Assembly: GCA_037575805.1 (NCBI GenBank)
Contig: JAZHPD010000022.1
Coordinates: 310,001 to 374,000 of the forward strand
Length of the DNA: 64,000 bases
Direction of reading: 5' to 3'
Source of the DNA: Lecanicillium sp. G3
Taxonomy: Eukaryota > Ascomycota > Sordariomycetes > Hypocreales > Cordycipitaceae
The translations under genes and the position numbers were made by a program. Below are positions 54,568 to 64,000 of the stretch, piece after piece. The notes below the pieces were generated by a model, which saw only the letters and a program-made list of their open reading frames with translations, was not told the DNA's origin and searched no databases. Within the stretch, counting starts at the first letter, position 1; each line of letters starts with the position of its first letter.

Positions 54568-57104
54568 ATGTCGTCCAAGAAAGATGGCGCTGGAGACTCC
54601 AAGCTGTTTGCTCGAGTAAGCCTTTAATCACCCCGTCCGACAAGTCTGTCACTGGCCTCTGTCGCTCTCATCCTCGTACAACCTTTGGCTTTGCGATAGC
54701 TTTTGTTGCATCCCGCTCGCGCGCCTCGTCACTGCCCTTTTTACCCCGGAAGCATGCAGGCCGAGGTGCAGCGCCCGGCGACCCATGCATCATGGCTTTA
54801 TTTCTCCCTTATGTTCCACCTATTACGTTCGATAGACTAAGATCTCGACAGGGCAAAGTCGCGGAGCTCCGCCTCGAACTCAACAGCGGAGGAAAGAAGG
54901 ACAAGAACTATGCCACCAAGAAGATTGCGCTGAAGCGAATCGTCGCCAATATGACAATGAGCAACAACGACATGGTCGCCCTCTTTCCGGACGTCATTGG
55001 CTGCATGAATTTGCCCAGCTTGGAAATCAAGAAAATGTTGGTTCCCTGGCTCGAGACCGGATATGCATTCCCTAACAAAACATAGGTGCTTCCTCTATCT
55101 AGTCAACTACGCTCGCGTGCGCCCAGAAATTGCGGTAAAAGCAATCCCTGTCTTGGAGCTTGTGAGTCAATCCGATTTGGCATGTCCGACTGCAGCTTCT
55201 AATCAAACGACCCCAGGACATGGAAGATTCCAACCCGTTGGTACGAGCGCTAGCCCTGCGAACCATGTCATATATCCACGTCCGCGAATTCGTCTCAGCT
55301 GCTTTGCCCATTGTCAAGCATATGCTCCGCGACTCAGACCCGTACGTGCGCAAGACAGCTGCATTCTGCGTTGCCAAACTATACGACCATGACCGCAGCC
55401 TGGTGGAGCAGTCGGATCTTATTGAACGACTAAACTCACTACTGCGAGATGACAACCCTACCGTTGTGGCTAGCGCACTTGCTGGCCTGATGGATATCTG
55501 GGAGAGAAGTGACGCTATCAAGCTCACCATCGACTACAGCAATGCCTCCAAGATGGTTGCAATCTTGCCAGACTGTTCAGAGTATGTTGATGGAGCTGAT
55601 GCGCATGACAACGAGCTAACACGAAACTAGATGGGGCCAAACATACATTCTAGAAGCACTAATGTCATATGTTCCCCAAGAATCTGGCGAAGCGTCCCTG
55701 TTGGCTGAACGCATTGCGCCGCGCCTGTCACACTCAAACTCGTCAGTGGTCCTGACCTGTATCCGAGTCATATTATATCTCATGAACTACATTGCCGACG
55801 ACAAGCAGATCTCTGCGCTCTGCCGGAAGCTGTCGCCGCCTCTTGTCACATTGCTAGCAAAGGGACCAGAAGTGCAGTATCTCGCTCTCCGAAACGCGCT
55901 TCTTATCCTGCAGAGACGACCCGAAGTCCTCAAGAATGACATTCGAGTCTTTTTCTGCAAGTACAACGACCCCATCTACGTCAAGGTCACGAAGCTGGAG
56001 CTCATCTTTATGTTGGCTAATGAGCAAAACATTGATGAGGTCCTGACCGAACTTCGAGAATACGCGACCGAGATTGACGTACACTTTGTACGAAAGGCGG
56101 TGCGAGCGATTGGAAAGTTGGCCATTAAAATTGAGCCGGCAGCTCCTAGGTGTATCAACCTGCTACTCGAACTGGTAGCCACCAAGGTCACGTATATCGT
56201 GCAAGAAGCGACGGTGGTGATTCGAAACATTTTCCGACGATACCCCAACCAATACGAGTCCATCATCAGCACGCTTTGCGAAAATCTCGACTCGCTTGAT
56301 GAGCCGGAAGCAAAAGCAGCCATGGTCTGGGTCATTGGAGAATACGCGGACCGCATCGAGAACAGCGATGCGCTGCTAGAAGACTTTTTATATTCGTTCA
56401 CCGAAGAGCCGGTAGAGGTGCAGCTAGCCCTGCTCACAGCAACGGTGAAGCTCTTCATTCAGAGACCGACAAGGGGCCAGGAGCTAGTGCCGAAGGTACT
56501 GAAGTGGGCGACTGAAGAGACGGACAACCCGGATTTGCGAGACCGCGCCTACATGTACTGGCGGTTGCTATCAACGGACGTCAACCTGGCGAAGCAAATC
56601 GTCATGGGCGAGAAGCCACCCATCACAGCCGAATCGGAGAAGCTGGAGCCGGCGATTCTGGAGGAGATGTGCCTTAACGTGGGAACGCTCGCGACAGTAT
56701 ACCTCAAGCCGGTGCAGACGGTGTTCCGGTCGGCGAGGGCGCGCAGGCTGCCAGACTCGCCGGCGCTGCAGAAGCAGAACCTGCTGACGGACATTGACAC
56801 GAACAAGACGATTAGCATGTTTGGGCGGGGCGGGCAGCCGACGGACATTGACCTGCGGAGCCGGACGGCGGCGGGCGGCTCCAACGGCAACGGCAACGGC
56901 AACGGATCGCAGGCCATCAACGACGCAGACGCCTACTTTAACAGCGTGGCGCCGCAGCAAATGGCGGCGCTGAACATGGACGGAGGAGACGACCTGTTTG
57001 GAGGGGGCAACGTGACGGGCTACGTGGTGAATGCGCATGCGCCGCAGGGGGTGATGCAGCCGACGCAAGGGGCCGGAAGCAACGGCGACCTGCTGATGCT
57101 GTGA
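54568..57104 (+). CDS. APL2: AP-1 complex beta-adaptin (APL2)
   Basis: Five exons: 54568-54615, 54852-55036, 55086-55161, 55217-55581, 55631-57104 (715 aa). Large subunit of the clathrin adaptor at the trans-Golgi and endosomes. After MSSKKDGAGDSKLFARGKVAELRLEL comes the helical solenoid trunk with diagnostic blocks MNLPSLEIKKMCFLYLVNYAR, MEDSNPLVRALALRTMSYI, DPYVRKTAAFCVAKLY, YLALRNALLILQRRP and YATEIDVHFVRKAVRAIGKLAIK. The hinge has a Gly-Asn run (NGNGNGNG) and DDLFGG/DLLML acidic motifs. It ends without a folded ear, as in other fungal forms. The first intron (236 nt) is the longest spliced here. AP-2 beta is unlikely given the close match to AP-1/2 trunk blocks that fungi keep in Apl2. 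Confidence 0.92.
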
Positions 57105-57995
57105 GGAGATTTTGTAATAACACTGTCGACGGCAGCATACGAGTCTATTTGGAAGCTAAAATGAAGAAATGATGCAAAGCATGTAACTAGACATGTATGA
57201 TGACGTGAGCGGGCATATGTTCCAAATTCGGTGATGCTATCATGTTGTAGGCACATACGTACTGTACTTGAAAAACTATTGCGTGCCGGTGGCCGGTAGT
57301 TGACGCTGGACGGGGGGTTGCATCTGGAAATACCGGATGGGCAGGCTTCATCGGTTTACAATCGGCTTGATGCAACGGCCAGAAATGGTTAAAAACTGCA
57401 GCGGAGATGCAATATCGACCAGCCATGTGCAGAAGAAAGACGCCCCGGTGGCTGGCACGGCAAAGGGTTTCCGGGCGGGATCGGCGGGCTGAGACGGTCA
57501 GCTGGCCGACGCCGAATCCAGTACCAGTAGTTAACTAGTTGAAGAGCCCGGGCTAGCGACAGCCAGTCGTGGCAGTGAGTTTCAATGGGCCCTGAGAAAG
57601 GCCAATGGATAGAAGAGAGAGACCCGGGGCAAGGCAGGCATGGGGTTTTCACGTAATGGCACCGTCATTGGGCGTTGCGGGAAAGGATGCCCGCCAAGTA
57701 GACTAAGTGGTGGTTAAAATGTCCGGGGGTTCTTGCAGCGGACGACATCAGACCTAAGACGCCGGGCCATGCTACAAGGGTTCAACAGTATTGGGACTGG
57801 AACCTTTTTGCTCACCAACTGATCGGTGAATGGATGGAGATGCTTTTCATAATCATAAAAAAAGTGAATTATTTATTGGGCTGCATTCTGAGTTGGAATA
57901 GCGGTGATGCAACAGACCAAGGAACACGACTCAAGACGGAAGCCATGCCGCCGCCGCACCGCCTCGCGCCAATGCTGTGCTCACCTTATAAAGCA

Positions 57996-58013
57996 GAGAG
58001 AGAGAGAGAGAGT
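57996..58013. repeat. (GA)n microsatellite
   Basis: Nine uninterrupted AG units in the APL2/UBL3-like gap. Confidence 0.75.
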
Positions 58014-59133
58014 CAGTCGGGGGATGACCAGGCCAAGGAACGGAGGAGGGCGGGGACATCTATGCTGGGAACCAAGACGATATGTGACTGGCGATATGGG
58101 TCGAGGGGGACGGAGGCTCGGCATGTGCGGAAAGTGGTGAAGCGATGGTGTGTATGTGTGTGCATATTCATGCAACAAGGGAAATGCGTTTTGTTTTTGT
58201 GCCTGGAAGTGTGCCCGGACCGAGGCGGGTAAAACGGTACATTGGCATACTGCGAGTTTCTTTTTTCAATTGTATCAGCAAGTCAATACGATGCCGGCTA
58301 TTGACTAACTACGGAGTAGAGAGGGTAGAAGGTTCGTCAACCGTTCGCGGAGAAAGACACCAGCCCCAATTTCAAAAGTCGAAGCTTAAAAATGCGAACC
58401 TCGGAAAAGGGCCGGGCGGTAAAATCTCGACGAATTTCCTTTCTTTTTTTATTTTCTCTTCTATATCTTTCAGCTCAAGGATTTAGACTTTTTGGGGCGT
58501 CAAACTGCAGCTCGGGATTCGGAGGCTCCTTGATGTGGGTTGTTGCATCATTGTGACTGAGATGACTCAAAATAAAAAAAAAAAAGGGAAAAATTCAAAA
58601 GTCACAAATTGAAGAATATACCTGTAAAGAGAGGAAAGGTAAATATATACATAAAAAGGAGGTATTTTATTCTTTGCAACGGCCAATGCAATGTCAGCTC
58701 AGCCAGCCTTGTGGTGGTTGACTGTCCGTGCTAGGTAACATCTGTGACTGTCTCAGACATTGGGCGAGTTTGATTTTGATTCAGGAAAAAAGTACCCTAA
58801 AGTAATTACCCCATAACTACGGAGTAGTTACCAATAATTCATTGTGCGGGCTGTTCAAGCAACGACTTGTCTTGTACCGACAGCATTGAGATTCCAGTCA
58901 GGCGTGGCTTGTACATGCTCCAGCGGGCTTCAGCGGGCCCTTTGACCGAGAACATTCAGCGGCGCGACACAACAGAGGCACTCCTACGGTAGCTACGTAG
59001 AGATTCACCGTGCCTTTCCTGCCTTTCCTCTCTCGCATCTCTACATGCCTGTATCAACACTTCGTCCTCGAACGGTGGATTAAATAAATGCCTTTGATAT
59101 CCATCTTAGCCTGGCCTGACTCTCTCTTCCAGC

Positions 59134-59154
59134 CCCATCGCCCATCGCCCATCG
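59134..59154. repeat. (CCCATCG)x3 tandem repeat
   Basis: Three perfect heptamer copies about 450 bp before the UBL3-like start codon. Confidence 0.7.
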
Positions 59155-59603
59155 CCGATCCTGGTAATTTATTTCACGCTCGCTCCAGGCACTAGTTACT
59201 GAATACTCGCACCTAACCAAGCACTAACCAGGTGCCCAGTGCCCGCTGTAGCCGCATTCTCTGCATTCTCTTGGTCCTCCTTCTCCACCTCGCGTGGCCA
59301 ACCCAATTCATTCCTGCGAACTGCTTTAACTTACCAACCCGGTTCTCTTCTCTACATCTCATCTTCAGCTCCCTTCTCGACAATCACCCGGGCCTCGCCG
59401 AATCCATCGACGCCGCCTTTGAACAAATCCTCAGTCGTTACTCTACCCCCCCTCGAACAAACGACGACACGACCGCCCGAGTCACACAACATCGTTTTGC
59501 ACCGGCAACCCCCCCCCCTAACCGAGATCGAGACACATACCTGATCCATCCCATCGCGGACCGCACCGCACCAGCCCGCCAGCCCGCCTGCCCCGTCATC
59601 ATC

Positions 59604-60496
59604 ATGTCTGCCACCGCCGCAGACACGGCCGCCAGCAAGGCCGCCGACCCCGTCTCCTCGCCCGCCGCCGACCCCGTCGCCCAACCAGCCGAGTCGGTGC
59701 CGCTTGAGAGCATCCGCCGATCGACCGAGGCCACCAGCTCAGTCCAGAACGTCGCACCTGCCGACGGCCCAGCCGCCGACGCCGTCGACACCGCCAGCAG
59801 TAACCCGGCCGGCCAGCCCTCTGCTGCCTCTGCCTCTGCCGCTGCCGCCGCCGCCGCCGCGGCGCCCCAGGTGCCCGCCAAGACGAAAGATGCTGTCGAC
59901 AAGGGCCCCGAGCCTCCTGCAAAGGAGGCAGACGATTCTGCCATGGCTATCGGCCCGGCCCAGGACCACATCAATTCCGCCGCCTCGACGGAGCCCGGCG
60001 CGCCCCCAGTCTGCAACATCACCCTCCTCCTGACCTCGGGAAGCCGCCATCCCTATAGACTCGATGCCAAGTACCTGTCTCGCCGCAACGTCACCGTCCC
60101 TGACGTCACCGAGAACGGCCACCCCGACCCTTTCAGCATCAGCATATACACGCTCAAGGAATTGATACTGCGAGAGTGGCGAAATGACTGGGAGGCAAAG
60201 CCTGCTAGTCCCAGCAGCATACGTCTTATTCACTTTGGAAAGCTGCTGGATGACAAGGAGCAATTAAAGAGTAGGTCCCCATTGACATGCGCATCCCCAT
60301 GAAGCTATCACCGCTGACTATGTTCTCTTGCGCAGAGTATCAATTCAGCACCGAAACCCCCAACGTCGTGCATATGAGCATTCGACCTCAAGATTTGGAT
60401 GAAGAGGAGACCAAGCCCGGTGGTAAGAGCCTCGGTGGTGGTAGCGGCGACGGCGGTCGATCAAGATCTGGCGGTCAGTGCTGCGTCATTCTATAA
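59604..60496 (+). CDS. Prenylated ubiquitin-fold protein (UBL3/MUB type)
   Basis: Two exons: 59604-60270 and 60336-60496 (275 aa). The first ATG in the frame is at 59604 (MSATAADTAASKAADP). The first 135 residues are Ala/Pro/Ser-rich and disordered, with a run of nine Ala. The ubiquitin-like fold follows (about 137-245: NITLLLTSGSRHPYRLDAKYL, YTLKELILREWRNDW, SSIRLIHFGKLLDD, NVVHMSIRP). After a Gly/Ser linker the protein ends in CCVIL, a CaaX box (CVIL, predicting geranylgeranylation) with an adjacent Cys for palmitoylation. This architecture is that of UBL3/membrane-anchored ubiquitin-fold proteins, which sort proteins to membranes and vesicles. The long Ala-rich N-terminus is unusual for the family. 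Confidence 0.82.
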
Positions 60497-61673
60497 TCGA
60501 CTCGCCAATCGAACACGGGCCACGCGCAGGCACCAAGCCGCGAATATACCGTGGCCCCCAAGTCTGCACAACCATCAAAAAATGCTCGAAAAGAGCCCGG
60601 CAACTCGGCATACGACATACCTTTCAAAGGAAAAATACATCAATATCGAAAATGGGCCACACACACGAATGCGGACACATCCAACAACGGCTTCAACGAC
60701 CTTCATTATTCGCTTTTGGGCACGATACACACATCTTTTGCGTCATTCCTTTTTTACATATACACTTTTTTGGACAATCATTTCACCACGCTTAAACTGA
60801 AGCGAACAGGAGCCTCTTTTTTATTCTATTATTGCTTGGAAGACTTGGGAAACTGGGGAGTCTTGAACTGGAATTTTCTGTATCGACTCGAGCTGTTTTT
60901 TTTCTTTGTCTTTTTGTATGATTCATCTCCGGCGTTGCTCTTTTTGAATTCTTCTCTCTCAATGCACGTATTTTTGAAACTGTACATTTCTTCATGTATT
61001 TCTCTTCCCCCTTTTTTTTTTATTCAGCAATTGCGTTTTTCTTCTTTTGGGAGGCGGAAACGGAAACAGTGTCAGGGACTTACTTGCCAACGACAAGGTA
61101 CATATATACTCGAGCCTGGGAAGGAAATGGAATTGGGATTGGGCAGGGTAAGAAAGGGTGGACATGACGGGCTACGGATACTGTCAGGGCTGCCCAGACA
61201 CCAGCGAATGTTGATACTCTGTAGCATCAATATATAAAGCGGTGGTCTATGACCTTGAATATTTGTTTTCTGACCATATATCGAGAGACGAGACTGAAGG
61301 ATATGTGTAATGGATGAGTTTCGTTGTTGGCTGCTCATTTCGTTTCACCGAGAGACGAGTAGCTGTTCAAATATTAGCTGACAAGAGGTCAAAAACACAA
61401 GATGGTAAATGGTGTACACTGCTATTGCCGTCATTTCTCTCTTAGAAACGAGGAGCTGTTCACGTATCAAGACACCAGGCTTCAGAAACACATCTGTTAT
61501 ATGACTTTCATGTCATTGTCGTCATTTCTTGCCATCTACAAAACGATAGCTATTGTACATAACGTCATCCTGGCTGATCCTCAGCTATGCAAGCAATGCA
61601 TTCAATAGCCTAGCTGAAGCCCCAACCAAACAACGCCTTGCATTAATTTTTCCTTCTTCTATATCTGTCCCCC
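60497..61673. other. Convergent 3' flanks of UBL3-like gene and UMP1
   Basis: The DNA is AT-richer with several T-runs (about 60897-60905, 61009-61022). A frame continuing past the UBL3-like stop has no conserved features. The AGACGAG and GAGACGA words repeat near 61280-61350. No gene supported. Confidence 0.5.
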
Positions 61674-62314
61674 TCAAACCTTGCACTTCTTCTCCATCTC
61701 CTCGTGGAAGCCCGCCACGCCCCGCGACTCGTCGCCGGTAAAGACGTCCTCCCAGGTAATCGTGTCCTCGCGCCCGCGCAGAATCTCCTCGTGCACGCTC
61801 GCGAGCCCTCCGCCCAGCACGCTGGGGCGCCACTCGCCGTCGCGCACAATCTTGAGCTCCATGCCGCGGCGGATGGGCTCGCCCATGCCGAACGTGCGCT
61901 TCAGGGACTCCATGCGGACGGCCTCCTGCGTGGCCTCCCAGTTCTTGAGGCGGGCCTCGAGCGGGTGCGCGGATGTCGGTGCCGAGGTGGCGGCGGCGGC
62001 GGAGGAGGCGCCGGGGCCGTCGTAGGCGGAGGGGCCGACGCCGTGGCGGAGAGTGTCGTGGACGCCGGGCGCGGAGGGGGCGGAGGAGGTGTGCTGCGCG
62101 GAGCCGGTGTGGGAGAAGCTCGTAGGAGCCTGGGCGGCGGGGATGAAGCGCATCGACTGCGGGGGTTTGGTCAGCATATTGTGTCGTGGAGTGACGAAGG
62201 ATTTGCGAGATGGGAGTAGGGCTTCGCATTGATGGCATGGGAAGGGAGGTTGAAGCTGTGTTTGTCGTGGGTGTGCCGTCGTCGAGGGTGTCGTGGACGC
62301 GGCAAGCTTACCAT
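61674..62314 (-). CDS. UMP1: Proteasome maturation factor UMP1; first coding exon is the ATG alone
   Basis: Two coding exons: 62314-62312 (ATG only) and 62156-61674 (161 aa). UMP1 is a chaperone for 20S proteasome assembly, degraded inside the finished particle. Diagnostic blocks: M-SMRFIPAAQ, SAPGVHDTLRHGVGPSAYDGPG, HPLEARLKNWEATQEAVRMESLKRTFGMGEPIRRGMELKIV and ITWEDVFTGDES. The intron begins directly after the start codon (donor GTAAGC at 62311, acceptor CCGCAG) and is 155 nt. Starting at the internal Met (62153) without splicing would lose only two residues, so the N-terminus is uncertain by that much. In the unspliced frame an ATG at 62177 reads through the acceptor and is less likely. 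Confidence 0.9.
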
Positions 62315-62910
62315 TGTGACGGAGCGCTGTGCTGTGATTATAGAGAGTTGTTTATATTCGCCGCCGTTTTATACCGAGATGAAGAATGGTATCGAATCGT
62401 CAATGTCGTCGCGCGGATGGCCGTGGGATGATGTGATGGGTGGTCGTCTGTTTGATGATGATGCAGCTCGGGTTGCCTGGGCTGGCGAGCTTGGGGATCT
62501 GGCAGGCTTCCAGCGGGCCTCGCGTCCAGAGGTCGCTGGCCAATGAGGTGCGCAGACGACGCCCCACATGCTTCAAGGTGTTGGCGGACCGTTAACTGGA
62601 AGCCAGTGGTATAAGTCTGCAGCTCGTCTTTTGGGAAATAGCGAATGAAAATTAGACTGGGCAATATAATCAATTGTGGGTGATGTTTGGGTAGTTTTGA
62701 AATTATTTTATTTGACTCGTAGCGGGCGGAATGATGCAGTGACATGATCCTGACTAGTGACAGAGTGCCACTTGGTTGCCCAATCTGTATAAGCATAGAC
62801 GAGACGTTAGCTGTATGCCTAGAGCGCAGCAAACGTCTCGGGAACTTTTGATAATGGATTAATCATCTTGCAATATATACTTTAACTTTGGATGCCTTTC
62901 GCGCACGTAA
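62315..62910. other. UMP1 promoter region
   Basis: Upstream region of UMP1 on the minus strand, plus 3' flank of the doubtful gene. Nothing else recognisable. A proteasome control element (GGTGGCAAA) was not seen on quick reading. Confidence 0.4.
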
Positions 62911-63140
62911 CTATGTGTGGCTTATACAAGAAGTCGCCGCGTCGGCAGGATCTGCGTGAAAACCGGACTTGAGTTCACGCCAATAACGGCTCATTACGCA
63001 ACAAAAGAATCTCAACCTTGAAAACGCTCCTCACACTTGTACGTAAAGTCGCCGACCACCTCGGTCAGTGGCTCAGCGCTATTCAAAAGGCTCGCTGTTC
63101 TTACCCCCTCAGCTAACGTGTTCTGGGCCGTCGTTGTCAT
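62911..63140 (-). CDS. Possible small gene, 54 aa, unknown
   Basis: Tentative exons 63140-63017 and 62951-62911. The start has an excellent context (CCAAAATGAC) after a C/T-rich leader, and the peptide MTTTAQNTLAEGVRTASLL is well-formed, with EPLTEVVGDFTYKCEERFQ following. Unspliced, the frame stops right after the predicted donor. The donor GTTGAG is weak, and the second exon (DPADAATSCISHT) is short. No family is recognised. It may be a real small protein or the first exon of something I have not resolved. Confidence 0.3.
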
Positions 63141-63816
63141 TTTGGCGGGGGAAAGAGGAGATACGACAGACAAACGAGGCTCGCATCTCGCAGAGAAAAA
63201 GGCGGGTGTTTGCGGAGAGAGAAGGGGGGGAAGAGCCGCGTTACGAAGGGCCAACCCCGTCACAATGGCACGGATGAGGCAGCACCTGCCTGTTCGGGCC
63301 ATCGCCGAGGCGAATCGTCACACACTGATTTGACGCCACTAGGCCCCAGCCTTGTTCACTAACGAGCTGAGGTGCCGGGGCCGTATGCATGCAGCAGGGC
63401 CTCAACTTTAACTGCTGCTTAATCCGGCGCCATAGCCCGCTCATAAACGAATACATTACGCAATGGACGTTGCGGGTAGACGATATCGTCTGTAACGGGG
63501 ACGGGATGCGCCAAGAATAGAGACTGAGTGGGGATTAGACTTACAAGCAAGACTAACACGAACAAGAATAAAATGAAAATAAGAATAAGATATACAAACA
63601 AAATAAGACGTACAAGAAAGAGTAAGAGCCGCAAAACAGAATCAACGACAAGACGAAGAGGAATAGAGAAAATTTAGAGACAATCTAGGCAAGATGGGCG
63701 TATATGTATAAAAAAGTAGAGTGACATGGAAGGCTTTTAGAATTGAGGAGCTATACTATTCGTTGACCTGACATTGAACTAGGGCCTGAGCCTTTACATG
63801 AGGCATTGAACTGCAT
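63141..63816. other. Intergenic region 3' of the repeat precursor
   Basis: On the minus strand a TTATTCTTATTTTC-type pyrimidine-rich stretch spans about 63540-63660, in the likely 3' untranslated region of the gene at the window edge. No other feature supported. Confidence 0.45.
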
Positions 63817-64000
63817 TTACTCCTGGGCCTCGACCTCGGCGGCGGCGGGAGCACCAGAGCCACCGATCAGGAGCCAGCCACGCTTCTCAGCGGCCTCCTT
63901 CTCAGCAGCGGCGGGAGCACCAGAGCCACCGATCAGGAGCCAGCCACGCTTCTCAGCAGACTGCTCGGCCTCGACCTCGGCGGCGGCGGGAGCACCAGAA
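63817..64000 (-). CDS. Kex2-processed repeat peptide precursor, C-terminal part (partial)
   Basis: The frame enters from beyond 64000 and stops with TAA at 63819-63817. The 61 visible codons encode a tandem repeat: Gly-Trp-Leu-Leu-Ile-Gly-Gly-Ser-Gly-Ala-Pro then an Ala/Glu spacer ending AEKR, twice complete, with a third copy cut by the edge. Each Lys-Arg is a Kex2 site, so cleavage would free peptides starting GWLLIGGSGAP. At DNA level 63842-63891 equals 63908-63957 exactly (50 nt, period 66), and a 32-nt copy recurs at 63968-63999. The layout matches fungal Kex2-processed repeat proteins: alpha-type pheromone, dikaritin-type RiPP and signalling-peptide precursors. The peptide lacks the cysteine-tryptophan pattern of known sordariomycete pheromones. 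The signal peptide and total copy number are outside the window. Confidence 0.75.
   Translation of the reverse strand, partial: SGAPAAAEVEAEQSAEKRGWLLIGGSGAPAAAEKEAAEKRGWLLIGGSGAPAAAEVEAQE

Larger units (their letters stand above)
57105..59603. other. 2.5 kb gene-free gap between APL2 and UBL3-like gene
   Basis: Contents: a (GA)n microsatellite at 57996-58013 beside a TTATAAAG box; TACGGAGTA words at 58310 and 58818 (the latter within AACTACGGAGTAGTT); an A-run near 58572-58584; and (CCCATCG)x3 at 59134-59154 in the probable leader of the next gene. Open frames here lack conserved features. Confidence 0.5.

Noticed and set aside
57834..58232. 132-codon frame in the APL2/UBL3-like gap
   Set aside because: Contains the (GA)n and (TG)n microsatellites, has no conserved features and no plausible splice partners.
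60551..61237. 228-codon frame after the UBL3-like stop
   Set aside because: Phe/Ser-rich translation of T-rich 3' untranslated sequence; no family resemblance.
63817..64000. Alpha-factor mating pheromone precursor
   Set aside because: The Kex2 repeat layout fits, but the core lacks the W-C...C-W pattern of known sordariomycete pheromones; a different secreted peptide is more likely.

Overview
The window is nuclear DNA of a filamentous ascomycete, most likely a hypocrealean Sordariomycete. Coding exons are GC-rich. Introns are short (about 45-240 bp) with GTAAGT/GTGAGT-type donors and CTAAC/CTGAC-like branch sites. 5' leaders are pyrimidine-rich, genes lie on both strands without operons, and the proteins match Pezizomycotina families. 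The species cannot be resolved from this sequence.

Layout. 1-16 kb: a possible 3' end of a gene; a small secreted 8-cysteine peptide; a RAB5 GTPase; MIC60; two folylpolyglutamate-synthase-like genes tail to tail; a tandem CENP-V/GFA protein; a BUD27/URI prefoldin-like protein; tRNA-Val(AAC); and a twin CX9C protein. 16-29 kb: ribosomal protein uS17/RPS11, whose start codon is cut by an intron; the kinetochore scaffold KNL1/SPC105; an unrecognised proline/alanine-rich protein; ATG14; and two small conserved fungal proteins. 29-43 kb: casein kinase 2 alpha, a large AT-hook protein, ATG6/Beclin-1, and a full-length ABCC transporter. 43-48 kb: a gene-free gap of 4.9 kb. 48-64 kb: the CAF-1 subunit CAC2, a DHA1 drug transporter, EMC4, AP-1 beta-adaptin, a prenylated UBL3-like ubiquitin-fold protein, UMP1, a doubtful small gene, and at the right edge the C-terminal end of a Kex2-processed repeat precursor.

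Most genes are housekeeping and most exon structures could be joined in frame by hand. Functional links include ATG14 and ATG6 (both subunits of the autophagy PI3-kinase complex I, about 9.5 kb apart), RAB5 and AP-1 beta (endosome/TGN traffic), KNL1 and CAC2 (chromosome biology), and the folate pair.

The least ordinary material is the repeat precursor at 63817-64000, which has identical peptide repeats released by Lys-Arg cleavage, as in fungal RiPP (dikaritin-type) or signalling-peptide precursors. Next come the 8-Cys Kex2-processed mini-protein at 727-930, the orphan gene at 23418-24986 with a tRNA B-box-like element inside it, and a repeated TACGGAGTA motif found only in the two largest intergenic gaps. 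All assignments come from reading the sequence; no database search was run.
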